A stretch of DNA of 64,000 nucleotides from Streptomyces sp. NBC_01478 (GTDB lineage: Bacteria > Actinomycetota > Actinomycetes > Streptomycetales > Streptomycetaceae): assembly GCF_036227225.1 (NCBI RefSeq), contig NZ_CP109444.1, positions 2,461,501 to 2,525,500 on the forward strand, given 5' to 3'. Every line of letters begins with the position of its first letter. Within the stretch, counting starts at the first letter, position 1. The notes under the pieces were generated by a model. The model did not search any database. It had not been told where the DNA came from and worked only from the letters and a program-made list of their open reading frames with translations. Positions 37,896-46,467 of the stretch are shown here, in pieces. The position numbers and the translations under genes are program-made.

Positions 37896-38291
37896 ATGGC
37901 GAGCACGACGAGCCTCGGCCACGGCCTGGAGCTGCGCGACGGCGACCTGGTCGTCGAGGACGGCCGACTGGCGGAGCTGTCCGGGCTGCCCAACCTGGTG
38001 CAGGCCCTGGTCCTGCGGGTCCTGACCCCGCTGGGCAGCGACCGGTTCGCCACCGACTACGGCTTGGACGTCACCGACGTGTTCACCCGGGCCGTGACCG
38101 CCCGGCAGGCCGAGGACCTGCTGCGGCTCAGCCTGGTCCGCACCCTCGGCGGCGACGCCCGGGTGCGCGAGATCCGCGACATCGAAGTGCTCGACCCACC
38201 GGGCGGGGCGCGGCGGCTGTGGCAGGTCCGGGTGACCCTCGTCGCGGTGGACGGCGCCGAGCACACCGTGCCGGTGGAGGTGACGGTCTGA
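37896..38291 (+). CDS. gp25/GPW-like baseplate wedge protein
   Basis: 131 residues from ATG 37896, with GGAGG 6 bases upstream. GLELRDGDLVVEDGRLAELSG, then NLVQALVLRVLTPLGSDRFATDYGLDV is the gp25/gpW lysozyme-like wedge pattern, with the basic-acid pair that nucleates sheath assembly on the baseplate. An upstream in-frame extension crosses the PAAR gene and lacks homology. Its stop overlaps the gpJ-like ATG. Confidence 0.85.
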   Translation: MASTTSLGHGLELRDGDLVVEDGRLAELSGLPNLVQALVLRVLTPLGSDRFATDYGLDVTDVFTRAVTARQAEDLLRLSLVRTLGGDARVREIRDIEVLDPPGGARRLWQVRVTLVAVDGAEHTVPVEVTV

Positions 38292-39598
38292 TGGCCGACT
38301 ACGGGATCACCGAACGCGGCTTCGTCCGCAAGGAGGTCCACACGCTGCTCGACGAGGCCAGGGACCGGGCGAAGGCCGCCTTCGGCGCGGACGTCGACCT
38401 GACCGGCACCAGCGCGCTGATGAAGGTCCTCCAGGTCACCGCCGCCGAGGACGCCCGGCTGTGGCGGCGGCTGGAGGACCTGTACTACGCGGGCTTCCTG
38501 TCCACCGCGGTCGGCGACGACCTCGACCTGCTGGGCGAGGACCTCGGGGTGCGGCGCCCGTACCTGACCTCCGTCGGCGAGGTGACCCTCACCGTCCGCG
38601 ACCCGCTGCCCGAGCGGGTGTACGTCCTGCCCGAGGGCACGGTGCTGGTCACCGCAGCCCCGGTGATCGCCTTCCACACCACCGCCACCGTCCGGCTCAG
38701 CGCCGCCTCGGACACCGCGACGGTCGGCGCGCGGGCCTTCGTCGCCGGTCCGGGCGGCGATGTGGCGGCGAACCAGGTCGTCGCGATCGACCCGGACTAT
38801 CAGGCGCACTACCTCAGCGTCGCCCCGCCGACCACCTTCGCGGTGGCCAACCCGCGCGGGTTCACCGGTGGTTCCGGGCAGGAGGACGACGAGACCTACC
38901 GGAGCCGGCTGCTCGGCCGCTCCCGCACCATGTGGACGCCGGCCGCGGTGCGCGAAGCGGTGCTGTCCGTGCCCGGCGTGGTGGACGTGCTGCTGTCCGA
39001 CCCGCTCGGCGGGGTGGACGTCTCGCAGAGCTACTTCGGCGTCTTCCCCTTCGACCAGCGGCTGTTCAGCGACGAACGGCGGATCGGCGAGCCGTACTTC
39101 TTCAGTGTGGTGGTCGCCCACGAGTTCGCCCGGCCCTGGCGCACCGAAGGGTCGGTGACCGGTCTGTTCGAGCAGGTGACCGCGGCGATCGACCGGGTCC
39201 GCCCGGTCGGCATCCATCCGCAGGTCGTCGAGGCCGACCACATCGAGGTCGGTCTGCGGGCCCGCCTGGTCACCCAACCCGGCTACGACGCTCAGGTGTT
39301 GGTCGGGGCGCTGACCGAACGGCTGGCCGTCGACATCGGCGGCCTCGCGCTCGGCGGTGACGTCCTCTACAGCCAGGTCATGCGCGCCCTGGTCGAACAG
39401 CCCGGAGTCAGCGACGTCCAGGACCTGCGGCTGCGCCGCTGCCCTCCGGTCTTCGGCCGCATCACCCTCGGCGGCGTCCCCTTCGCCACCGACCCGGTGG
39501 AGGCCGGCCCCGGTGAGAACCTCGCCATGGGTCCCACCGAGATCGCCGTCTTCACCATCGACTCGGCCCTCCTGGACCTGGAGGTGATGCCCCGATGA
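38291..39598 (+). CDS. Baseplate J / gp6-gp47-like wedge protein
   Basis: 435 residues. Features of the baseplate J family: an N-terminal helix pair, LPEGTVLVTAAPVIAFHTTATV and GGDVAANQVVAIDP (beta domain), NPRGFTGGSGQEDDETYRSRLL (highly typical of this family) and PAAVREAVLSVPGVVDVLLSDP. It would join gp25 in the wedges around the hub. Overlaps both neighbours (TGATG upstream, ATGA downstream). Confidence 0.9.
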   Translation: MADYGITERGFVRKEVHTLLDEARDRAKAAFGADVDLTGTSALMKVLQVTAAEDARLWRRLEDLYYAGFLSTAVGDDLDLLGEDLGVRRPYLTSVGEVTLTVRDPLPERVYVLPEGTVLVTAAPVIAFHTTATVRLSAASDTATVGARAFVAGPGGDVAANQVVAIDPDYQAHYLSVAPPTTFAVANPRGFTGGSGQEDDETYRSRLLGRSRTMWTPAAVREAVLSVPGVVDVLLSDPLGGVDVSQSYFGVFPFDQRLFSDERRIGEPYFFSVVVAHEFARPWRTEGSVTGLFEQVTAAIDRVRPVGIHPQVVEADHIEVGLRARLVTQPGYDAQVLVGALTERLAVDIGGLALGGDVLYSQVMRALVEQPGVSDVQDLRLRRCPPVFGRITLGGVPFATDPVEAGPGENLAMGPTEIAVFTIDSALLDLEVMPR

Positions 39599-42500
39599 CC
39601 CGCGCCCTGTCCCGGATGACCGGCGACCTCACCGTCCCCTTCGCCCGCGGCGCGGACACTTTGGACCTGCCGCTGAAGCCGACCGCCGCCGGGGCGGAAG
39701 TGGTGGCGTACGACTTCGCCGAGCACCGGGCCCGGTTCGACGTCGAGCCCGCGCCGCTGTACGTGCTCACCGCGGCCGTCGACGTGCTCCCCGCGAGCAC
39801 GCTCACCATCGGGTACCTGGCCGCGGGCGCGTCCCGCACCACGACCGTGGCCGTCCCGGCCGGCACCGTCGCCGGGGCCTCCTTCGCGGTGGTCCTGCCC
39901 GCCGCCGACGCCGCCCACGCCGTACTGCGCGGCCTCGCCTGCGACCCCGCGCCGGCCGCCGGCCCCGTGTCGGAGGCCTGGCGGCTCACCGCGCTGCTCG
40001 GCAACCTCGCCCGGCTGCTCTGGGTCGCCGGGGTGGAACGGGACGTGCTCGACCGGTGCGCGGCGGACATCCGCCGGACCGTCCGCTCCAGCGAGCGGGC
40101 CTCCGGCGCGACGCTCGACCGGATCGGCTACGACCTCGGTGTGCCGCGCTTCCCGCCCCGCCCGTACGGGCAGGAGGACGACACCCTGACGCTCCATCAC
40201 CTGGACGACGCGCCGGGCGCGCCGGTGCAGGACAGCCGGCCGCTCTACCTGGGCGGCGGCGCGGGCCACCCCGGCGCCGCCACGGGCGGGGTGCGGGCGG
40301 GCGCGCCCGGCCGATTCGGCACCGGGATGCGGTTCGCCACCCCCACGGCGGAGATCGCGATCCCGCACGACCCGGCGCTGGACACCGGTTCCGCCGCGAG
40401 CCTGACCGCCGAGTGCTTCGTCAAACCCGACTCCGCCACCGGTGAGGGCGCGGTGCTCTCCAAGCACCCCGACCCCGCCGGTCCGCCCCAGCCCGGCTGG
40501 GCGCTGAGCGTCGGCGACTTCGGCCGGGGCATCGCCCGCAACGTCCGGCTGCGGATCGGCGACGGCACCGTCTCCCGCGACCTGTACGCGGATCTCAGCC
40601 TGCCGGTCGTCCGGTTCAGCCATCTCGCGGCCGTCGTCGACCGGGCCGCCGGCCGGGTCCGGCTGCTGGTCGACGGCGAGACGGTGGCCAGCGCGCCGCT
40701 CGGCGTCGCCGGCCCGCCGGCCACGGCGCTCGGCTCGCTCGCCAACACCGCGCCGCTGCGGATCGGCCGGTCCGGCCCGGGCCAGGCCGCCGCGTTCTCC
40801 GGAACCATCGACGAGGTTCGGCTCTCCACGGTCGCGCGCACCTCCTTCCACCCTGTGCTCGGCGAGTCCGACGCCTCCTACCGGCGGCGACTGCGGGCCT
40901 TCCGCAGATGGGTCCTGCCCACCCGGCTCGGCGTCCAGCAGACCCTCAACGAGGTGGTCGGTCCTGTCCAGGTCGACGGCCGCGCAGACCGGGTGCCCGA
41001 CCCGTTCCAGGTCACCGACACCGATGCCACCCTGGTGCAGTCCACCCACCTGCTGACCGTGCTGCCGGTCCAGGTCCCGGCGGGCGACACCCTGGACGAC
41101 ACGGGACTGCGCGGGCTCTCCGAGGCAGACGTCCTCGGTCCGCCCGACCCGGAGGGCTTCGCACCGGCCCTGCTGGTCGACGCCGGCGATCCGCGCGCCG
41201 ACTTCGACCCGGCGCCCGCCCCGCCGGTGCCGCCGGTGCCCGGTCCGCAGGCCGACCCGCGGTTGCTGCGGGTTCCGGCCAGGACCGCCCTGCGCTCACT
41301 GCTGGACGCGCTGGCCGGCTCCGCGGGCCGGCTGCGGGTCCGGCAGGGCTTCGACCCGGCCGCGACGGACCTGCGCGCGGTCGGGCGGGCCGTACTGCTG
41401 AGCCACCCGGCGCTGCCGCCGGAGCGACTGGCCGCGCTGGCGGTCCGGGCCGGCTTCGGCTTCGCCGCCCACCTGCCGGGACCGGGCCTCGAACCGGGCC
41501 TGGTGTACGCCGCCGTCCGTTCCACCGGCTCGCTGGAGATCCTTACCGCCCCCGGTGGCACCGCCACCCCCGAGAACCGCTTCGACGCGCTCACCGGCCA
41601 GACCCTGGCGCTGCGCCTCGAACCGGCGCCGCCACCCGGCGCGGCCGTCCGCTGGTCGCTCGTCCCGTGCGGCGACGGGCGGGCCTCGATCACCGACCGG
41701 ACCGACCAGCGCGACGTACAACTGCACGCCGACCTGCCGGGAGAGCTGGTCGTCGAGGTCCAACTCCGCGACCGGGGACGGTCGTTCACCGCCGCCCGGA
41801 CGCTGCGGATCGGCCTGGCCGAGCTGCCCGCCGGCGGCTCGGTCGCCGCCTCCGGCCGACAGGACGTACCCGTCCCCGGCCCACTGCGCGCCGATGAGCG
41901 ACTCCACCCCGTGTACCTGGTCGACGCCCCCGCACGGTACGGCCGCCCCGCCGGCGCCGGGCCGCAGACCCGCCGGGTCCATCCCGCGCTCGCCGCCCGG
42001 CTGACCGCGCTCGCCGCCCTGCTCCCCGCCGGCGACCCCGAGCTGCGCTCCGCCTGGGACGCGGGCGCGACCGGTCCGGCCGCGGCCGGACGCTCCGTCA
42101 CCCTCGCACGGGGCAGCTCCACCGCCACCCTCGCCAGGCTGGGCGCCCTCGCCCACGCCGCCGCGTTCAGCCGGGTCGCCAACGACGGCACCGTGCTGAC
42201 GCTGCATCAGGACGCCGGCCCGGCCACCCCGATCAGCGGCCCGGCCACCGTGGTGGAGGGCGGCACCGCGACCTTCGAGATCGCCCGCGCCGCACCCACC
42301 GCCCTGGCGCTCGCCGCCGGCCGGCTGTGGACCGTCAACTCCGGTACGGGAAGCGTCACTTCGCTCGACCCGGCGAGCGGGTCGGTGACCGCTTGCGTCA
42401 AGGTCGGCCTGGCCCCGGGCGCACTGACCGCCGCCCCCGACGGCGCCCGGCTGCTCGTGGCCGACACCGGCGACACCACGCTCACCGTCCTCACCACCGC

Positions 42501-43590
42501 CGACGCCCAGGTCGCCGGGCAGATCCCGCTGCCCGCCGCCCCGGCCGACGTCGTCCACCACCCGGCCCAGCCGCGCGCCTACGCCGGGTTGCGCTCGGGC
42601 GTCCTCGCCGAGGTCGACCCCGTAGCCCGGACCGTCACCCGCACCCTCGACCTCGGCTCACCGGTGATCGCGGTGCGCTGCGAGCCCGGCGGGGCCAGGC
42701 TGTGGGCCGCCACCGCGGACGGCGTGCTGCGCGCGGTCGCGCTGCCCGGCTTCACCGCCGCCCAGACGGTGGCCCTGGCCGGTCCGCCCCGGGGGCTCGC
42801 GGTCGGCGCGAGCCGCGCCTACGTCACCGTGCCCGGCGCGCTCCAGGTGGTCGACCTCGCGACCGTGACCGTCCAGGCCGCCTTCACCGACCTAGGCGCC
42901 GCGCCCACGTCCCTCACCCTCGATCCGGCCGACGCGGTGCTCTACGTACTCGACCCGGCGGGTGGGCAGGTCCACCTGCGGCAAGCCGACGGCACCCCGC
43001 AGACCCTGCCCGGCCTGCCCGGCTCGCTCGCCCTGCCGGGCGCGACGGCCCTCGCCGCCGATGCCACGCACGGCTACGTCGGGTGCGGCGCCGAGGTCGC
43101 CGACACCGTCGGCGTGCTCGACGCCGCCAACGGGAACCTGCTCGCCAACTGGCCACTCGGCACCGGGCTCGGCGAACGCCTGGTGTGGTCGCTGCGGGTC
43201 ACCGGCGGGGCGCAGGCCCGGCTCACCGGGACCACCCGGCCGCGCACCGGCGTCCTCGGACTGCGGGCCGGCCCGGTCCGGGTCCGCGCCGTGCTCCAGC
43301 TCTCCGACGCCACCCCGCCGTACACCTTCCGGGTCGAGCCGTCCCCCGAGCTGCAGGCCGTGGAGCAGGGCGGCGGGCGGTTCGTGATCAGCAAGGACCA
43401 GTACGACCTCGCGATGAACGTGCTGAACCACCTGTGCCCGATCGGGGTGGAGGTCGACACCGGCCTGCTCCGGTCCCATGTGCCGGAGCTGCGGGCCGCC
43501 CTGCTCGACCCCTTCCCGCCCTACACGTACCCCGACTTCCGCGCCCGCGGCCCCCGCCCGCCCGGCTGGACGTACGGGCTCGACCAGTGA
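39595..43590 (+). CDS. Giant baseplate/fibre protein with LamG-like and beta-propeller domains
   Basis: 1331 residues. The first ~190 resemble a tail protein I / baseplate element. Residues about 197-420 form a concanavalin/LamG domain, ending with the diagnostic FSGTIDEVRLSTVAR. Residues about 900-1190 form a YVTN/NHL-like beta-propeller (GRLWTVNSGTGSVTSLDPAS; GARLLVADTGDTTLTVL; DAVLYVLDPAGGQVH). The end resumes tail-like sequence (FVISKDQYDLAMNVLNHLCP). Sugar- or protein-binding domains on the baseplate suggest target recognition. Confidence 0.75.
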   Translation: MTRALSRMTGDLTVPFARGADTLDLPLKPTAAGAEVVAYDFAEHRARFDVEPAPLYVLTAAVDVLPASTLTIGYLAAGASRTTTVAVPAGTVAGASFAVVLPAADAAHAVLRGLACDPAPAAGPVSEAWRLTALLGNLARLLWVAGVERDVLDRCAADIRRTVRSSERASGATLDRIGYDLGVPRFPPRPYGQEDDTLTLHHLDDAPGAPVQDSRPLYLGGGAGHPGAATGGVRAGAPGRFGTGMRFATPTAEIAIPHDPALDTGSAASLTAECFVKPDSATGEGAVLSKHPDPAGPPQPGWALSVGDFGRGIARNVRLRIGDGTVSRDLYADLSLPVVRFSHLAAVVDRAAGRVRLLVDGETVASAPLGVAGPPATALGSLANTAPLRIGRSGPGQAAAFSGTIDEVRLSTVARTSFHPVLGESDASYRRRLRAFRRWVLPTRLGVQQTLNEVVGPVQVDGRADRVPDPFQVTDTDATLVQSTHLLTVLPVQVPAGDTLDDTGLRGLSEADVLGPPDPEGFAPALLVDAGDPRADFDPAPAPPVPPVPGPQADPRLLRVPARTALRSLLDALAGSAGRLRVRQGFDPAATDLRAVGRAVLLSHPALPPERLAALAVRAGFGFAAHLPGPGLEPGLVYAAVRSTGSLEILTAPGGTATPENRFDALTGQTLALRLEPAPPPGAAVRWSLVPCGDGRASITDRTDQRDVQLHADLPGELVVEVQLRDRGRSFTAARTLRIGLAELPAGGSVAASGRQDVPVPGPLRADERLHPVYLVDAPARYGRPAGAGPQTRRVHPALAARLTALAALLPAGDPELRSAWDAGATGPAAAGRSVTLARGSSTATLARLGALAHAAAFSRVANDGTVLTLHQDAGPATPISGPATVVEGGTATFEIARAAPTALALAAGRLWTVNSGTGSVTSLDPASGSVTACVKVGLAPGALTAAPDGARLLVADTGDTTLTVLTTADAQVAGQIPLPAAPADVVHHPAQPRAYAGLRSGVLAEVDPVARTVTRTLDLGSPVIAVRCEPGGARLWAATADGVLRAVALPGFTAAQTVALAGPPRGLAVGASRAYVTVPGALQVVDLATVTVQAAFTDLGAAPTSLTLDPADAVLYVLDPAGGQVHLRQADGTPQTLPGLPGSLALPGATALAADATHGYVGCGAEVADTVGVLDAANGNLLANWPLGTGLGERLVWSLRVTGGAQARLTGTTRPRTGVLGLRAGPVRVRAVLQLSDATPPYTFRVEPSPELQAVEQGGGRFVISKDQYDLAMNVLNHLCPIGVEVDTGLLRSHVPELRAALLDPFPPYTYPDFRARGPRPPGWTYGLDQ

Positions 43591-43621
43591 CCGCCGACCG
43601 CGTCCCGAGGAGGAGACCACG

Positions 43622-44179
43622 ATGAGCGTGAGCTACACGCCCGGCTTCAAACACACCGACTGGGTCGACAACGTCGACCGCGTCCGGGCCGCCGGGGACA
43701 ACGGCTTCAACATCCGCTTCCACGCGCTGGAAGCCGAGTTCGCCCGCCTCGCCGAGGTGATCGCCCAGGTCGCCGCGGCCCTGCAGCAGCCCGCGCCCAA
43801 GCCGGTGAAGATCACCCTGACCCCCACCCTCACCACCCTCGGCGACCCGTGGACGCACGTCTACGGCGGCGCGGCCAAGCCGAACGGCGCCATCGCGGCC
43901 AGCGGCATGATGGCGCTCCAACTGCCCCAGGGGAACACCCTCAAGGAGCTGCGGGTCTGCGGCCGCAAGGACGCCGGGAACCTCACGGTCGGCATCCGCA
44001 GGCAGAGCCTCGCCGCCGGCTCCACCACCGAACTGCTCGTCGGACTGACCCTCGGCACCGGGAACTTCGACACCACCACCACGGCACCGGCCACGCCGCC
44101 CTCCCGGGTGGACAACGAGCAGTTCCGCTACTACCTCACCGCGGACCTCGACACCTCGACCCCCGCCGCCGTCGTGTAA
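43622..44179 (+). CDS. Tail fibre or fibre-attachment candidate
   Basis: 185 residues. SYTPGFKHTDWVDNVDRVRA then GFNIRFHALEAEFARLAEVIAQVAAAL is a short helical attachment segment, often found at the N-terminus of tail-like fibre proteins. From about residue 60 the chain is beta-rich (KITLTPTLTTLG; LKELRVCGRKDAGNLTVGI), ending FRYYLTADLDTSTPAAVV. GAGGAGGAGACC precedes the ATG. A membrane or signal sequence is absent. Confidence 0.6.
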   Translation: MSVSYTPGFKHTDWVDNVDRVRAAGDNGFNIRFHALEAEFARLAEVIAQVAAALQQPAPKPVKITLTPTLTTLGDPWTHVYGGAAKPNGAIAASGMMALQLPQGNTLKELRVCGRKDAGNLTVGIRRQSLAAGSTTELLVGLTLGTGNFDTTTTAPATPPSRVDNEQFRYYLTADLDTSTPAAVV

Positions 44180-44245
44180 CTGACCTGCTTCCAGCTCACC
44201 TGTCTCACCGCCTGACGGACCGCCACCACAGCGAGGAGCCTCACC

Positions 44246-45415
44246 ATGGCCATCGACCCGGACCTGTACATCAAGTGGAACTCCACCGACGACGGCACCC
44301 GTCCGGTCCCGGACGGCGGGGCGTTCTGGGCCTCGCCGTCGATCTGGATCACCAACGCCGCAGGCGATCGCGTCACCACCGCCGACGGCCAGCCCCTCGC
44401 CTTCGCCGGCGCGGTGAACCTGGTGCACGTCACGGTGGACGGCACCGCGGAATCCCCGACCTACAGCGGCGCCAAGGTCCAGGTCTGGGTCTGCGACTGC
44501 TCGACCACACCGGTGGGACCGGACTCGTCCCGGCACAGCGCCGGCGACCAGCAGGGGCGGACCGGCACCATCTCCAGCGCCGTGTCGAAGAACGCCTCCG
44601 GCACCACGTACGTGTCCTGGAGGCCGGACGTGGACACGGACCTGATCAACGGCGCCAATCCCGGCGAGGGCCACCTCTGTGTCGGGGCCAACGTCTACTA
44701 CGAGGGCCTGCCGGGTCCCCTCGGGGCGCAGTTGACCGCCGGAACGCTCGACGTCAAGCGCAACAGGCACCACGCCCAGTGCAACGTCACCGTCAAGAAG
44801 GTGTCCAACCTCCAGGCGCCGATGGTGCTGCGGCTGGCCGCCCTCGGCGCGGAGGAAGAGCAGTTCCAGGTACGGGGCTGGGAACTCGACCGCGAGGGCG
44901 GAATCGGCTCGCTGGAGCAAGAACTCCTGCTGGCGCACTGCTTCGTCGACCTCGTCGGCGGCAAACCGAAGCCGCGCAAGGTACCGGGCCCGTGCCAGAC
45001 GGAGCCGTTCGAGCGGACCTGGCTGGCGGGCGGCGGGCGGCTGACGCTCACCGGCATGCCGGAGCCGACCGAGATCCGGGCGGCGGGGCACGACGCCCGG
45101 TTCACCCTCCTCACCGAGGAGTCCTGCCGGGGCGGCGGGGGCAAGGGAGACGGCGGCGTGCACCTGCACGACGGCGGTGACGACCACGGCGGCTGGGGCG
45201 GCGGCGACGGCGACGGCGGGGACTGCGACGGGGGCGCCCGGGCCCGGCTGACGGTCCGGCCCGGTGAGCGGACCCCGGTGCTCGTCAACATCGAGTGCGA
45301 CGGCGACCCGGGCGAGGTGCACACCATCGACGTCGTGCAGCAGACCCCCGACGGCGTCGTGCTCGGCGGCGCCCGCCTGGTCGCACTGCATGTCCCCGAC
45401 TGGTTCGGCTGCTGA
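44246..45415 (+). CDS. Cys-rich adhesin-like protein, last gene of the tail cluster
   Basis: 389 residues. Beta-rich modules (SPSIWITNAAGDRVT, VNLVHVTVDG, VQVWVCDCSTTPVG) are followed by HHAQCNVTVKKVSN, and residues about 295-335 form a linker of Gly, Asp and His (GGVHLHDGGDDHGGWGGGD) that could bind metal. A final beta domain (ARLTVRPGERTPVLVNIECDG) ends with WFGC. No signal peptide. Probably a surface fibre or target-binding protein. GCGAGGAGCC precedes the ATG. A perfect terminator follows. Confidence 0.55.
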   Translation: MAIDPDLYIKWNSTDDGTRPVPDGGAFWASPSIWITNAAGDRVTTADGQPLAFAGAVNLVHVTVDGTAESPTYSGAKVQVWVCDCSTTPVGPDSSRHSAGDQQGRTGTISSAVSKNASGTTYVSWRPDVDTDLINGANPGEGHLCVGANVYYEGLPGPLGAQLTAGTLDVKRNRHHAQCNVTVKKVSNLQAPMVLRLAALGAEEEQFQVRGWELDREGGIGSLEQELLLAHCFVDLVGGKPKPRKVPGPCQTEPFERTWLAGGGRLTLTGMPEPTEIRAAGHDARFTLLTEESCRGGGGKGDGGVHLHDGGDDHGGWGGGDGDGGDCDGGARARLTVRPGERTPVLVNIECDGDPGEVHTIDVVQQTPDGVVLGGARLVALHVPDWFGC

Positions 45416-45432
45416 TCCACCGTCGGACGACC

Positions 45433-45466
45433 GGGGCCGGACCCTGCTCACCCAGGGTCCGGCCCC
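45433..45466 (+). terminator. Terminator of the tail-like cluster
   Basis: Perfect 14-bp stem GGGGCCGGACCCTG / CAGGGTCCGGCCCC with a 6-nt loop, 18 bp after the last tail-cluster gene. It isolates the cluster from the SARP gene, which therefore needs its own promoter. TATATT at 45503-45508 is a good -10 candidate for it, with no clear -35. Confidence 0.88.
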
Positions 45467-45543
45467 GACTGCGGAGAGCGCCGGACATGAGGTGAACTCC
45501 GCTATATTGTGGGGGAGTTGCCGGGAGAGAGAACGGGCCCCCG

Positions 45544-46293
45544 ATGGTGTACGACACGTCGCTGCCGACACCCGCACTGCGGCTGCTGGGAACCTTCCGG
45601 CTGGAGGGCGCCGACGGCTCAGCCGTCACCGTCCAGACCCCGGGCCGAAGACTGCTGGCCTTTCTCGCCCTGAATGGCCCGACCGCCCGCGACGTCCTCG
45701 CCGGGACGCTCTGGCCCGAGGTCTCCGAGGAACACGCCTGCGGCAGCCTGCGCACCACGCTGTGGCGGCTGCACCGGGCAAGCCGCCCCCTCCTCGACTG
45801 CCGCCGCCAACTGCTCGCCCTCCATGACGAACTCAACGTCGACACACACGTCTTCGCCCGCACCGCCCGACGGGTGGTGGACACCGACGGACCACCAGGC
45901 GACCACCCCGACGTGGGCCTGCTGTTCGCCGGCGAGTTACTCCCGGGCTGGGACGAGGAGTGGGTGGTCTTCGAGCGCGAGCGGCTGCGCCAACTGCGCC
46001 TGCACGCCCTCGAATCACTCAGCCGCCGGCTCGCCCGGCACGGCCAGTACGCGCTCGCCCTGGACGCCGCGCTCACCGGGGTCGGCATCGAACCGCTGCG
46101 GGAGAGCGCCCACCGTGCGGTGGTCGCCGTCCACCTCGCGGAGAACAACCTGGTGGAGGCGGTCCGCCACTACCACGCCTACCGCCGCCTGGCCCGGATC
46201 GAGCTCGGCCTGGAGCCCTCGCCCATATTCACCACCATGCTGCCGCCGGGCAGGCTGCCACTCGAAGCCGCGGGCCAAGGGTTGCCGACCTGA
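45544..46293 (+). CDS. SARP-family transcriptional activator (BTAD)
   Basis: 249 residues. N-terminal OmpR-like winged helix (LRLLGTFRLEGADGSAVTV, TPGRRLLAFLALNG, LRTTLWRLHRA), then a bacterial transcriptional activation domain of TPR type (LFAGELLPGWDEEWVVFERER; AENNLVEAVRHYHAYRRLA; ELGLEPSP). Stand-alone small SARP like ActII-ORF4 or RedD, which activate cluster promoters at 11-bp direct repeats. The tail cluster's first promoter has such repeats, so this is the probable pathway-specific activator. Own -10 candidate TATATT at 45503. Confidence 0.92.
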   Translation: MVYDTSLPTPALRLLGTFRLEGADGSAVTVQTPGRRLLAFLALNGPTARDVLAGTLWPEVSEEHACGSLRTTLWRLHRASRPLLDCRRQLLALHDELNVDTHVFARTARRVVDTDGPPGDHPDVGLLFAGELLPGWDEEWVVFERERLRQLRLHALESLSRRLARHGQYALALDAALTGVGIEPLRESAHRAVVAVHLAENNLVEAVRHYHAYRRLARIELGLEPSPIFTTMLPPGRLPLEAAGQGLPT

Positions 46294-46299
46294 GGATTC

Positions 46300-46452
46300 T
46301 CGCCCCCGCCGCCCCTACCCGTCCGAGTCGATGCCGGCCGGGGCTTGATCTTTCAGCCCGTCCGGCGTTTGAGGACGAGGCCGTTCAGGCCGAAGCGGGG
46401 GTCTGGGGGCGGCAGTCCCCAGGGACGGGACGGGTAGGGGCGGCGGGGGCGA
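46300..46452. repeat. MITE-like element with 23-bp terminal inverted repeats
   Basis: Positions 46300-46322 and 46430-46452 are perfect 23-bp inverted repeats, starting TCGCCCCCGCCGCCCC. The 107-bp core contains CAGCCCGTCCGGCGTTTGAG and GACGAGGCCGTTCAGGCCGA, words I recognise as a very common Streptomyces intergenic repeat. It encodes nothing. It lies between the SARP and convergent hisS genes, where it can also act as a bidirectional terminator. Confidence 0.7.
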
Positions 46453-46467
46453 AGAAGAACCCCGTCC

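Noticed and set aside
45477..45508. SARP repeats before the SARP gene itself
   Set aside because: TGAGGTG lies 8 bp before TATATT, but no second copy appears 11 or 22 bp upstream.
25601..46293. Prophage or defective Siphoviridae/Myoviridae remnant
   Set aside because: No capsid, portal, terminase, integrase, lysis or repressor genes; all genes intact, on one strand and under one promoter.
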